Shown piece after piece: positions 25,045 through 36,127 of a stretch of 64,000 nt of DNA. Every line of letters starts with the position of its first letter. Position 1 is the first letter of the stretch. Origin of the DNA: Mycobacterium sp. GA-1199 (GTDB lineage: Bacteria > Actinomycetota > Actinomycetes > Mycobacteriales > Mycobacteriaceae); contig NZ_LQIX01000015.1 of assembly GCF_001500045.1 (NCBI RefSeq), forward strand, positions 1 to 64,000, read 5' to 3'. The translations under genes and the position numbers were made by a program. Under the pieces are notes generated by a model. It was not told where the DNA came from. It saw only the letters and a list, made by a program, of their open reading frames with translations, and searched no databases.

Positions 25045-25711
25045 GGTTGATCGCGCCGTGTACGAGCGCGGCGACCTCGCCGTGGGTGGAGCCGCCGGTC
25101 AGGAACAGCATCTCGTCGCCGGCTTCGAGCACGTCGTCAGGCCGGGGCAGGACGATCCCGCTGTCGCGGATGATGATCGCCAGCGCGGTGTTCTCCACCA
25201 ACGGCAGGTCGCACATCCGTTGGCCGACCAGCGGATCACCCTCGGGCAGCGTCAGTTTCGCAAGGCTGACCTGCCCGTGCCGCAATTGCATCAACCGCAC
25301 CACATGGCCGATGTCGATGGCACCCTCGATCGCGGCCACCAGCGCGCTCGGCGCGGAGACCGCGACGTCGACGCCCCACGCCTCGGTGAACAACCACTCG
25401 TTGCGCAGGTCGTTGACCCGAGCCACCACGCGCGCGACGCCGAACTCCGTCTTCGCCAACAACGCGGCCGCCAGGTTCACCTTGTCGTCACCGGTCGCCG
25501 CGATAACCACATCGCACATCTGCAGGCCGGATTCCTCGAGCGAGGACAGCTCGCACGCATCGGCGAGCAGCCATTCCGCAGCGGGAACCGTCCGCGGTTC
25601 GTAGTGCCGCACGTCGTGTTCGATCAGCAACACCTTGTGGCCATAGCCGATCAGTTCCTGCGCCACGGACCGGCCGACCGCCCCGGCACCGGCGATACCG
25701 ACTCGCATCAT
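25016..25711 (-). CDS. TrkA/CeoC-like potassium-uptake NAD-binding protein
   Basis: From ATG 25711 (AGGAG site about 6-7 bases upstream) the protein has 231 residues. An N-terminal RCK Rossmann domain (RVGIAGAGAVGRSVAQEL, then ATGDDKVNLAAALLA) is followed by a TrkA-C domain after about residue 145. It regulates K+ uptake channels in response to NAD(H). It resembles CeoC (Rv2692), but the usual partner ceoB is not adjacent. The next gene, a K+/H+ antiporter, is divergent, so together they may balance potassium. Confidence 0.87.
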   Translation of the reverse strand: MMRVGIAGAGAVGRSVAQELIGYGHKVLLIEHDVRHYEPRTVPAAEWLLADACELSSLEESGLQMCDVVIAATGDDKVNLAAALLAKTEFGVARVVARVNDLRNEWLFTEAWGVDVAVSAPSALVAAIEGAIDIGHVVRLMQLRHGQVSLAKLTLPEGDPLVGQRMCDLPLVENTALAIIIRDSGIVLPRPDDVLEAGDEMLFLTGGSTHGEVAALVHGAINPTSARASGG

Positions 25712-25892
25712 CGTCCGCTCCTCGACTCGATGCGATGCGTCGAAGTGGGGCCAGCGCAGCCGTATCACGCACTCATACTGACCCATCGCGGCGGCTTTGC
25801 GCGCAGCTACCGGCCCGGAGCGCCCGGCTACCGCCCGTGGTAGGTGTTTTACTGCCTTTCACACCGCCCATACGGTCCCGAACGGGGATGCA

Positions 25893-27389
25893 ATGACCCT
25901 CGAGCAGCTCTATCTTGTGCTGCTGATCGCTGGGGTGGTGCTGCTGGCGAGCATCGTCGCCACCAGGGCCGCCAGCCGTGTCGGGCTGCCCAGCCTACTG
26001 CTGTTCCTCTTCGTCGGCGTCATCGTCGGTGAAGACGGGCTCGGCCTCAATTTCGACAACTATCTGCTCGCCGACCATCTGGGCACGGTGGCGCTGGCCG
26101 TGATCCTCGTCGAAGGCGGTCTGACGACCCGGTTCTCCGACATCCGCCGCGTGCTCGCGCCCGCGGGCGTGCTCGCGACCCTCGGGGTCGCGGTCAGCAT
26201 GCTCATCACCGCCGCCGGGGCGCACCTGCTGCTGGGCATCAACTGGCAGTTGTCGCTGCTGCTCGGCGCGGTCGTCTCGGTCACCGACGCCGCGGCGGTG
26301 TTCTCGGTGCTGCGCGTGGTGCCTCTGCCCCGCCGGGTGGCCGGCTTGCTGGAGGCCGAGTCCGGATTCAACGACGCGCCGGCCGTCATCCTCGTGCTGA
26401 TGTTCAGCGTGGCCCCGCTCGAACTGTCGCCCGTGCACGCGCTCACCGAACTGGTCTACGAGCTGGTGGTCGGTGCGGTGATCGGCGTCGGCGTCGGCTA
26501 CCTGGGCTCGATGGCGCTGCGCCGCATCGCACTTCCGGCGTCGGGCCTCTACCCGCTGGCCACCTTCGGGCTCGGCATGGTCGCGTTCGCGGCAGGCGGC
26601 ACCGCACACGGCAGCGGGTTCCTCGCCGCCTATGTGGCCGCGGTCGTGCTCGCCAACACCGGCCTGCCTCACCGTTCGGCCACACGTTCATTCGCCGAGG
26701 GTCTCGGCTGGCTCGCGCAGATCGGTCTGTTCGTCCTGCTCGGCTTGCTCGTCGACCCCAGTGACCTGGCCGTTGAGGTGGTGCCCGGCATCGTGACGGG
26801 TCTGGTGTTGCTGCTCGTCGCCAGGCCGCTATCCGTGTTCCTGTCCTTGGTGTGGTTCCGAATCCCTTGGCGCGAACAGGTTTTCGTCTCCTGGGCGGGG
26901 CTACGCGGTGCCGTGCCGATCGTGCTTGCGACCTTCCCCATCGTGGGCGGCGTGCCCGACAGCGTCCGCCTTCTCAACATCGTGTTCATCCTCGTGGTGG
27001 TGTTCACACTGGTGCAGGGTCCCAGCCTGCGCTTCGTCGCGCATCGACTGGGATTGATATCGAAAGAGGCGACGCGGGAGATCCAGGTGGAGTCGGCTCC
27101 GCTCGATGTGCTGGACGCAGAGCTTCTGACCATGACGGTGCAGGCGCCGTCGCGGCTGCACAACGTCACCGTGCTGGAACTGCGGCTACCCGATCCGTGC
27201 GTGATCACGCTGATCATCCGCGACGGGCGCACCTTCGTCCCGCAGCCCGACACCCGAATCGCGATCGGCGACGAGCTACTGATCGTCACCACCACCAAGA
27301 CACGCGCATCGGCCGAACGCCGGCTGCGCGCGGTGAGCCGCCGCGGCAAGCTCGCCTACTGGTTCGACGAATTCGGCGAGACCGAATAG
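25893..27389 (+). CDS. CPA1-type K+/H+ antiporter with RCK_C domain (CvrA/NhaP2-like)
   Basis: From ATG 25893 the protein has 498 residues. About 12-13 membrane helices cover residues 1-390 with the antiporter motifs VSVTDAAAVFSVLR and EAESGFNDAPAVI, the latter with conserved acidic residues. A cytoplasmic RCK_C/TrkA-C domain (VTVLELRLPDPCVITLII) fills the C-terminus. It exchanges K+ (or Na+) for H+. The TrkA-like gene is divergent upstream. A longer open frame upstream is untypical. Confidence 0.9.
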   Translation: MTLEQLYLVLLIAGVVLLASIVATRAASRVGLPSLLLFLFVGVIVGEDGLGLNFDNYLLADHLGTVALAVILVEGGLTTRFSDIRRVLAPAGVLATLGVAVSMLITAAGAHLLLGINWQLSLLLGAVVSVTDAAAVFSVLRVVPLPRRVAGLLEAESGFNDAPAVILVLMFSVAPLELSPVHALTELVYELVVGAVIGVGVGYLGSMALRRIALPASGLYPLATFGLGMVAFAAGGTAHGSGFLAAYVAAVVLANTGLPHRSATRSFAEGLGWLAQIGLFVLLGLLVDPSDLAVEVVPGIVTGLVLLLVARPLSVFLSLVWFRIPWREQVFVSWAGLRGAVPIVLATFPIVGGVPDSVRLLNIVFILVVVFTLVQGPSLRFVAHRLGLISKEATREIQVESAPLDVLDAELLTMTVQAPSRLHNVTVLELRLPDPCVITLIIRDGRTFVPQPDTRIAIGDELLIVTTTKTRASAERRLRAVSRRGKLAYWFDEFGETE

Positions 27390-27444
27390 ACAGCTGGAGT
27401 GGCTCACAGCCGGCTGTCAGGCGCTCGGGACTACCCTCGCCTCG

Positions 27445-28293
27445 GTGAGGTTCGCTTTCAAGACATCGCCGCAAAACACCACGTGGGCCGACATGCTCGC
27501 CGTGTGGAAGTTGGCCGACCAGATCGACGTGTTCGAGTCCGGCTGGACCTTCGACCACTTTTATCCGATCTTCTCCGACTCGACCGGCCCGTGCCTGGAG
27601 GGCTGGGTCACGCTCACCGCGCTCGCACAGGCGACCGAGCGGTTGCGCGTCGGTGTGCTCGTCACCGGCATTCACTACCGCCATCCCGCGGTGCTGGCCA
27701 ATATGGCCTCCGCGTTGGACATCGTGTCCGACGGCAGGCTCGAACTCGGCATCGGCGCGGGCTGGAACGAGGAGGAATCCGACGCGTACGGGATCGAGTT
27801 GGGTTCCATCCGTGAACGCTTCGACCGCTTCGAGGAAGCATGCGAGGTGCTCACCAACCTGCTCAGCCAGCAGACCACATCGTTCGACGGCAAGTTCTAT
27901 CAACTCAAGGACGCCCGCAACGAGCCGAAGGGCCCTCAGCGTCCGCACCCCCCGATCTGCATCGGCGGGAACGGCGAGAAGCGCACACTGAGGATCACCG
28001 CTCGATACGCCCAGCACTGGAACTTCGTCGGCGGAACCCCGCAGGAGTTCGCCCGCAAGCGCGACGTGCTGGCCGGCCACTGCGCCGACATCGGGCGGGA
28101 TCCATCGGACATCATGCTCTCCGCGCACGTCCGGCTGGACCCCGACCGCAACTACGAGAAGGCGCTGTCGGAAGCCGCGGCCCTGGGACAGGAGGGGCTG
28201 GATCTGGCGATCATCTATCTGCCGCCACCACACGATCCCGCGGTGCTCGAACCGTTGGCCGATGCGATCGCCGCATCGGGTCTACGGAATTAG
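27445..28293 (+). CDS. LLM-class F420-dependent oxidoreductase
   Basis: This 282-residue TIM-barrel protein of the luciferase-like monooxygenase class has motifs GWVTLTALAQATERLRVG, VSDGRLELGIGAGWNEEE and PPICIGGNGEKRTLR. In mycobacteria such proteins use coenzyme F420 as hydride carrier. The substrate is unknown. It starts at GTG 27445 in the sequence tcgGTGagg, 55 bases after the antiporter. It is followed by a 480-base stretch with only a small minus-strand ORF and a palindrome. Confidence 0.88.
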   Translation: MRFAFKTSPQNTTWADMLAVWKLADQIDVFESGWTFDHFYPIFSDSTGPCLEGWVTLTALAQATERLRVGVLVTGIHYRHPAVLANMASALDIVSDGRLELGIGAGWNEEESDAYGIELGSIRERFDRFEEACEVLTNLLSQQTTSFDGKFYQLKDARNEPKGPQRPHPPICIGGNGEKRTLRITARYAQHWNFVGGTPQEFARKRDVLAGHCADIGRDPSDIMLSAHVRLDPDRNYEKALSEAAALGQEGLDLAIIYLPPPHDPAVLEPLADAIAASGLRN

Positions 28294-28383
28294 CCGCCGT
28301 TTCTGACGGTCACGGAAATATAACGATTTGGCAAACAGGCGGCCGACGGGATCAGCGCGAGGGTTTTCGCGCTTCCCAGTTCG

Positions 28384-28524
28384 CTAGACGCCGTACAGGC
28401 GGAGCTCGTCGGCGGTGATGAGGCGCTCGGCCTTGGCCGGAAACTCGCGGCTCTTCAGCGGATGACGGAGGAGTGACCAGGCGATTCGGCTCACCCGAGA
28501 CCGGGATAGCGGGTTGACATACAC
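28384..28524 (-). CDS. Candidate small protein (46 aa)
   Basis: On the minus strand GTG 28524 follows an AGGAG site at 7-8 bases and opens a 46-residue frame ending LITADELRLYGV. The peptide is basic and amphipathic in the middle (RIAWSLLRHPLKSREF), with no membrane helix or metal motif. M. tuberculosis has a small gene (Rv3857c) between the PHP gene and gltD, but I cannot confirm identity. The rest of 28294-28774 shows no credible gene, apart from the palindrome at 28717. Confidence 0.5.
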   Translation of the reverse strand: MYVNPLSRSRVSRIAWSLLRHPLKSREFPAKAERLITADELRLYGV

Positions 28525-28716
28525 GGAACTGACTCCTGTGTCGAAACCGATAGCTGACCGGGGCCCAACCTTACCTCAGTGCCCCCATGAAGTCATTAGA
28601 ACCCGTCCGTCGGCAAACTGTGGTAGGCGCGCCGGTAAATCGTCTGATGTTTTTAGAGTTGCTGGAGTGACAGAAGTGACTCGAACTCAAGGTCGCTGGC
28701 CACTCAAACCGCGATA

Positions 28717-28762
28717 GTGCGGTTTCGTACGCGACGCGCGGCCCTACCGTATGAGACCGCAC
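28717..28762. terminator. Long palindrome, probable bidirectional terminator
   Basis: GTGCGGTTTCGTACG (28717-28731) pairs with CGTATGAGACCGCAC (28748-28762) over 15 bp with two G-U wobbles and a 16-base loop. It lies 13 bases after the stop of the minus-strand deacetylase gene and downstream of the plus-strand LLM gene. It belongs to the same repeat family as the palindrome interrupted at 16449-17944. Confidence 0.65.
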
Positions 28763-28774
28763 GCTCGCCGCCGG

Positions 28775-29614
28775 TCACGTCCGCAGAAACACGTCGTCCA
28801 ACGTCACGGTGCGCAGCCCGCGCGCCCGGACGATGTCGACCAACTGCCCGAAGACTTCGGTGACGGGCGGGTGGTTGAGGTGGCCGATCACGATCTTCTG
28901 GGCGGTGAAGTGCCTCTCGGCCATCGCGACGACCTCCGCCGGCGGAATCCACACGTGGTCCTCGAGCGTGCCCGACCACAACGTGCCTGCGGTGTAGCCG
29001 AGGTCGGCGGCGACCTTGTCGACATGCGGGCTGGTCGCGCCGTAGGGCGGCCGGAAGTACGGACGCGCGTCGACGCCGTACGTCTTCCACAGGAAATCGT
29101 GGTTGCGCCGGAACTGTTCGGCCACGTCAACCAGTGACAGCTTGGTGAGGTCGGGGTGCGACCACGTGTGGTTGGCCAATTGGATTCGACCGTCGTCGAC
29201 CAGCGGCCGCAACAGGGCGGCGTGATCGGTCCACGACCGGTAGATCCCGTTGACGAAGTAGGTCAGCCGGAGCCCGGTGGCCTTGGCGAATTGCGTATAG
29301 GCGCGCACCACGTCACTGCTCACCCCGTCGTCGACGGTCAGCGCCAGCAGATCTCCCTCGCCGGGCAGGCTGCTCAGCACGCCACCACCGGGTAGGGCGA
29401 TCCGCGCCGACGCCGGTGGCGGCGGCAACAGGCCGGCCGAGGGTGCGGGCGGGACCTGCGAGGCGGCTACACCGGCGACTCGCGGCTGCTCCCCGGTCGC
29501 GCACCGGCTCAGCCCCACGGCGCCCACGGTGGCGACGGACAGCGCCGCGATGAAGTTGCGCCGGTTGAGTCTTCGCCCGGCGCCGACGGTTGGGTAGCGG
29601 CCGATCACCGCCAT
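28775..29614 (-). CDS. Polysaccharide deacetylase, Tat-type lipoprotein-like
   Basis: The 279-residue protein starts with a twin-Arg signal (NRRNFIAALSVATVGAVGLS) and a Cys at the cleavage region, so it may be a lipoprotein. A Pro-rich spacer leads to a NodB domain with catalytic Asp pair in TVDDG, zinc site HTWSHPDLT, and PYFRPPYGA. Such enzymes remove acetyl groups from cell-wall sugars outside the cell. It is followed by the palindrome at 28717. Substrate is unknown. Confidence 0.88.
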   Translation of the reverse strand: MAVIGRYPTVGAGRRLNRRNFIAALSVATVGAVGLSRCATGEQPRVAGVAASQVPPAPSAGLLPPPPASARIALPGGGVLSSLPGEGDLLALTVDDGVSSDVVRAYTQFAKATGLRLTYFVNGIYRSWTDHAALLRPLVDDGRIQLANHTWSHPDLTKLSLVDVAEQFRRNHDFLWKTYGVDARPYFRPPYGATSPHVDKVAADLGYTAGTLWSGTLEDHVWIPPAEVVAMAERHFTAQKIVIGHLNHPPVTEVFGQLVDIVRARGLRTVTLDDVFLRT

Positions 29615-29671
29615 TACTGTCGCGCGCTCAGGCGCAAAAGCCGTACATTGCGCCGCGTGTCGCGGCGGAAC

Positions 29672-31130
<1,459 letters not shown>

Positions 31131-31138
<8 letters not shown>

Positions 31139-34100
31139 TGGCGGCCGCCATGATCGCCTCGTCGACGTTGGCGCCGGTCAGTTCGGCCTCCGCGATCGCC
31201 TCGAGCACCCGCTTGAAGTCGCGGGGCATCACCTTGGTGAAGTGCTTCACGTTGTTGTCCCAGTCGTTGAGGATGCGTGCTCCGACGGCGGAATCGGTGG
31301 CGTCGACGTGGGCTTGGATCATGCCCGCCAGCCACTCGAGGTCCTCCTCGTCGAGGTCCTCCAGTTCCACCATCTCGGCGTTGAGGTTGTCCGGCAGTGC
31401 GCCGTCGGGGTCGTAGACGTAGGCGATGCCGCCGGACATGCCCGCGGCGAAGTTGCGCCCCGTCGGACCGAGGATCGCGATCTTGCCGCCGGTCATGTAC
31501 TCACAACCGTGGTCACCCACACCTTCGACCACCGCGTGCGCACCGGAGTTGCGCACCGCGAACCGCTCGCCGACCTGGCCGCGGAGGAACGCCTGGCCGC
31601 TGGTCGCGCCGAACAGGATCACGTTGCCCGCGATGATGTTGTCCTCGGCGACGTAGTCCTCGGGCGCGCTGTCGGACGGGCGCACCACGATCCGTCCGCC
31701 CGAGAGGCCCTTGCCCACATAGTCGTTGGCATCGCCGTAGACCCGCAACGTGATGCCCTTCGGCACGAACGCTCCGAAACTGTTGCCCGCCGAACCGTCG
31801 AAGGTGATGTCGATGGTGCCGTCCGGAAGGCCCTGTCCGCCATAGGCTTTGGTCACCTCGTGACCGAGCATCGTGCCGACGGTGCGGTTGACGTTGGCGA
31901 TCGTCGTCGAGAAGCGCACCGGCGTCGCCGAATCCAGCGCCTCGCGACACATCACGATCAGCTGCTGGTCGAGCGCTTTGTCCAGGCCGTGGTCCTGACG
32001 CGAACTGCAGTACAGGTCCTGGTTCATAAAAGCCGACTCGGGCTCGTGCAGCACGGGCGCCAGATCCAGCTTGTAGGCCTTCCAGTGCTCGGCGGCCTTC
32101 GTGGTGTCCAGCGCGCCGACCTGCCCGACCATCTCGTTGACCGTGCGGAAGCCCAACTGGGCCATCATCTCCCGTACTTCTTCGGCAATGAACATGAAGA
32201 AGTTCTCGACGAATTCCGGTTTTCCGGTGAACCGCTCGCGCAGCACCGGGTTCTGGGTGGCGACGCCCACCGGGCAGGTGTCGAGGTGGCAGACGCGCAT
32301 CATGATGCAGCCCGACACGACCAGCGGCGCGGTGGCGAAACCGAACTCCTCGGCACCCAGCAGCGCGGCGATCACAACGTCGCGTCCGGTCTTGAGCTGA
32401 CCGTCGACCTGAACCACGATCCGATCGCGAAGACCGTTGAGCAGCAACGTCTGCTGAGTCTCGGCCAGGCCGAGCTCCCACGGCGCACCCGCGTGCTTCA
32501 TCGAGGTCAGCGGCGTTGCACCCGTCCCACCGTCATGGCCGGAGATCAGCACCACGTCGGCATGTGCCTTGGACACGCCTGCCGCAACCGTCCCCACACC
32601 GTTCTCGGAGACCAGCTTGACGTGCACCCGGGCCTGCGGGTTGGCGTTCTTCAGATCGTGGATCAGCTGCGCCAGATCCTCGATCGAGTAGATGTCGTGG
32701 TGAGGCGGCGGAGAGATCAGACCCACGCCGGGTGTCGAGTGTCGCACCTCTGCGACCCACGGATACACCTTGCCGCCCGGAAGCTGGCCGCCCTCACCGG
32801 GTTTCGCGCCCTGGGCCATCTTGATCTGGATGTCGGTGCAGTTGCTCAGGTAGTGGCTCGTCACGCCGAACCGGCCCGACGCCACCTGCTTGATCGCGCT
32901 GCGCCGCCAGTCGCCGTTCTCGTCGCGGTCGAAGCGCTTGACGTCCTCGCCGCCCTCACCCGAGTTCGACCTTCCGCCAAGGCGATTCATCGCAATGGCC
33001 AACGTCTCGTGCGCCTCGGCGGAGATCGAGCCGTAGCTCATCGCGCCGGTCGAGAACCGCTTGACGATCTCGCTGGCCGCCTCCACCTCCTCGAGCGGCA
33101 CCGGCGGCCGCACGCCGTCGCGGAACTTGAGCAGCCCGCGCAGCGAGGCCATTCGCTCGCTCTGATCGTCGACGAGTTTGGTGTATTCCTTGAAGATCTC
33201 GTACTGCCCGGTGCGGGTGGAGTGCTGGAGTTTGAACACCGTGTCCGGGTTGAACAAGTGGTACTCACCCTCGCGGCGCCACTGGTATTCGCCGCCGACC
33301 TCGAGTTCGCGGTGCGCCCACTCGTCGGGCCGGTCGAGATAGGCCAACGAGTGCCGGGCCGCGACGTCGTCGGCGATGTCGTTGAGGTCGATTCCGCCGA
33401 CGGGGCAGGTCAACCCGGTGAAGTACTCGTCGAGCACCTGCTGGTTGATGCCGATGGCCTGGAACAGCTGGGCGCCGGTGTAGGACGCCAGCGTGGAGAT
33501 GCCCATCTTCGACATAACCTTCAGCACGCCCTTGCCGGCGGCCTTGACGTAGTTGGCCTTGGCCTGGTCGCTGGAGATGCCGGTGATCACACCGCGGTCG
33601 ACCATGTCCTCGATCGACTCGAACGCCATGTACGGGTTGATCGCCGCCGCGCCGAATCCGCACAGCGTGGCCATGTGGTGCACCTCGCGGGCGTCGCCGG
33701 CCTCGACCACCAGGCCCACCTTGGTGCGCGTCCGCTCGCGAACCAGGTGGTGATGCACGGCCGACACGGACAGCAGTGACGGGATCGGGGCCATCTGCTC
33801 GTTGGACTCGCGGTCGGAGAGCACGATGATGCGGGCGCCGTCGCGGATGGCCGCCGACGCCTTGGCACGCACGTTGTCCAGGGCTTCCTTGAGGCCCTGG
33901 CCGCCACGGTTCACCGGGTACAGACAGCGGATCACCGCGGCGCGCATGCCGTGCTTGTGGCCGCGGATCTCGTGGTCGGGGTCGACGCAGATCAGCTTGG
34001 ACAGTTCCGCGTTGCGCAGGATGGGCTGCGGCAGCACGATCTGCCGGCACGAATCGGGACCTGGATTGAGCAGGTCGCCCTCGGGCCCGACGGCCCCCTG

Positions 34101-35714
34101 CAGGCTGGTCACCACCTCTTCGCGGATCGCGTCCAACGGCGGGTTGGTGACCTGCGCGAACAGCTGCTGGAAGTAGTCGTAGAGCATCCGCGGGCGGTTC
34201 GACAGCACGGCGATCGGGGTGTCGGTCCCCATGGAGCCGAGCGCCTCGGCGCCGGTCCGGGCCATCGGCGCGATCAGCAGGTTGAGTTCCTCGTAGGTGA
34301 ACCCGAAGATCTGCTGGCGCAACACCACCCGGTGGTGCGGCATCCGGACGTAGTCGCCGGGCGGAAGCTCGTCGAGGTCGAACAACCCGGCGTCGAGCCA
34401 CTCCTGGTACGGGTGCTCGGCGGCCAGTTCGGCCTTGATCTCCTCATCGTCGACGATGCGCCCCTGCGCGGTGTCGACCAGGAACATCCGGCCGGGTTGC
34501 AGGCGCATCTTCCGGACCACCGTCGAGGGGTCGAGGTCGAGCACGCCGGCCTCCGAGGCCATCACGACCAGGCCGTCCTTGGTGACCCAAATACGCGACG
34601 GGCGCAGACCGTTGCGGTCGAGGACCGCGCCGACGATGGTGCCGTCGGTGAAGCACACCGACGCCGGGCCGTCCCACGGCTCCATGAGCGAGTCGTGGAA
34701 CTCATAGAAGGCCCGACGGGCGGGGTCCATACTCTCGTGTCGCTCCCAGGCCTCCGGGATCATCATCAGCACCGCGTGCGGCAGGCTCCGCCCGCCAAGG
34801 TGCAGGAGTTCGAGCACCTCGTCGAACCTGGCGGTATCCGAGGCGCCCGGCGTACAGACCGGGGTGATCTTGTCGAGGTCCTGATTGGGGCCGAAGACGT
34901 CGGTCTTGATGAGCGCCTCTCGCGCGCGCATCCAGTTCTCGTTGCCGGTGACGGTGTTGATCTCGCCGTTGTGGGCGATGCGCCGGAACGGATGGGCCAG
35001 CGGCCACGACGGGAACGTGTTGGTCGAGAAGCGCGAGTGAACGATGCCCAGCGCACTGGTGAGCCGGTCGTCCTGCAGATCGAGGTAGAACGCCTTGAGC
35101 TGCGGGGTGGTCAGCATGCCCTTGTAGACGAACGTCTGCCCGGAAAGACTTGGGAAGTAGACGGTTTCACGCCCCGGCCCGTCCTGTCCCGGCCCCTTGG
35201 TGCCCAGCTCGTGTTCGGCGCGCTTGCGCACCACGTACGCGCGACGCTCCAGCTCCATGCCCGAAGCGCCGCCGATGAACACCTGCCGGAATGTCGGCAT
35301 CGCGTCGCGGGCCAGGGCGCCCAGCGCCGAATCGTCGATCGGCACCTCGCGCCAACCCAGGACCTCGAGCCCTTCGGCCTCGGCGATCTTCTCGACGGCC
35401 TCGCACGCGGTCGCCGCATCCTTCGACGACTGCGGCAGGAACGCGATACCGGTGGCGTAGCTCCCCGGCTCCGGCAGGTCGAAGTCGAGCACCTCGCGCA
35501 GGAACGCGTCGGGAACCTGCAACAGGATGCCTGCACCATCGCCGGTGTTCGGCTCGGCGCCCTGCGCACCGCGGTGCTCCAGGTTCACCAGAGCGGTGAT
35601 CGCCTTGTCAACGATGTCGCGACTGCGGCGGCCGTGCATATCGGCCACCATGGCGACGCCGCACGCGTCGTGCTCGAACCCGGGGTTGTACAGCCCTTGC
35701 GTCCTGGGCGCCAT
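31131..35714 (-). CDS. gltB: Glutamate synthase large subunit GltB
   Basis: From ATG 35714 the protein has 1527 residues, as in Rv3859c. A propeptide of 17 residues precedes the amidotransferase nucleophile Cys18 (HDACGVAM). Domains in order are GATase type 2, central, FMN-binding synthase with the 3Fe-4S cluster [15 protein letters not shown], and the C-terminal beta-helix with repeated G-x-x-I/V motifs. It makes two glutamates from glutamine and 2-oxoglutarate. A GTG at 35720 is an alternative start. gltD follows. Confidence 0.97.
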
Positions 35715-35900
35715 TCCCACCTACCCTTTTCCTGCACGTCTTACGAAGCTTCTGCCTGACAGCCGTAGACAGCGGCGGTTAGCCGGTCCGGCTATGGAGT
35801 GCCTTCGTGCAGCATCGAACGCCGGCTTGTTTCCACTTGCCCCGAGTGGAGAAAACGATATGACAAACACCGGGTGACATGCCAACTTAGTAGAACCTAA

Positions 35901-36020
35901 CTAGCTCGGCGGGGTGGGCGGCCGACCCGCTCGCCGCCAGCGGTGTCTCACGCTCAATTCCGTTGTGGCCCTGGTATTTTCAAGGCATTCAGCGATCCCC
36001 CAGCGGAGTGCGGTACACAT
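35901..36020 (-). CDS. Doubtful 39-aa ORF in the gltB upstream region
   Basis: In the 413-base gap 35715-36127 the only frame with a good ribosome site (AAGGGAAG, 5 bases before ATG 36020) encodes 39 residues, opening MCTALRWGIAECLENTRATT and ending Pro-rich. It lies on the same strand as gltB and 187 bases before it, where a leader peptide could sit. No family is recognised, and the rest of the gap shows no feature beyond AT-rich promoter-like DNA near 35870-35900. Confidence 0.25.
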   Translation of the reverse strand: MCTALRWGIAECLENTRATTELSVRHRWRRAGRPPTPPS

Positions 36021-36127
36021 CACACTTCCCTTCCGACGCCGCCTGGCGTTTGCTGAGATGCGCCGTTTCGGCGCTTTTACCAGCTTAGGCCGCTGCGTCG
36101 AGGTTTGCGAAAAGCCTAGCCAGATTC

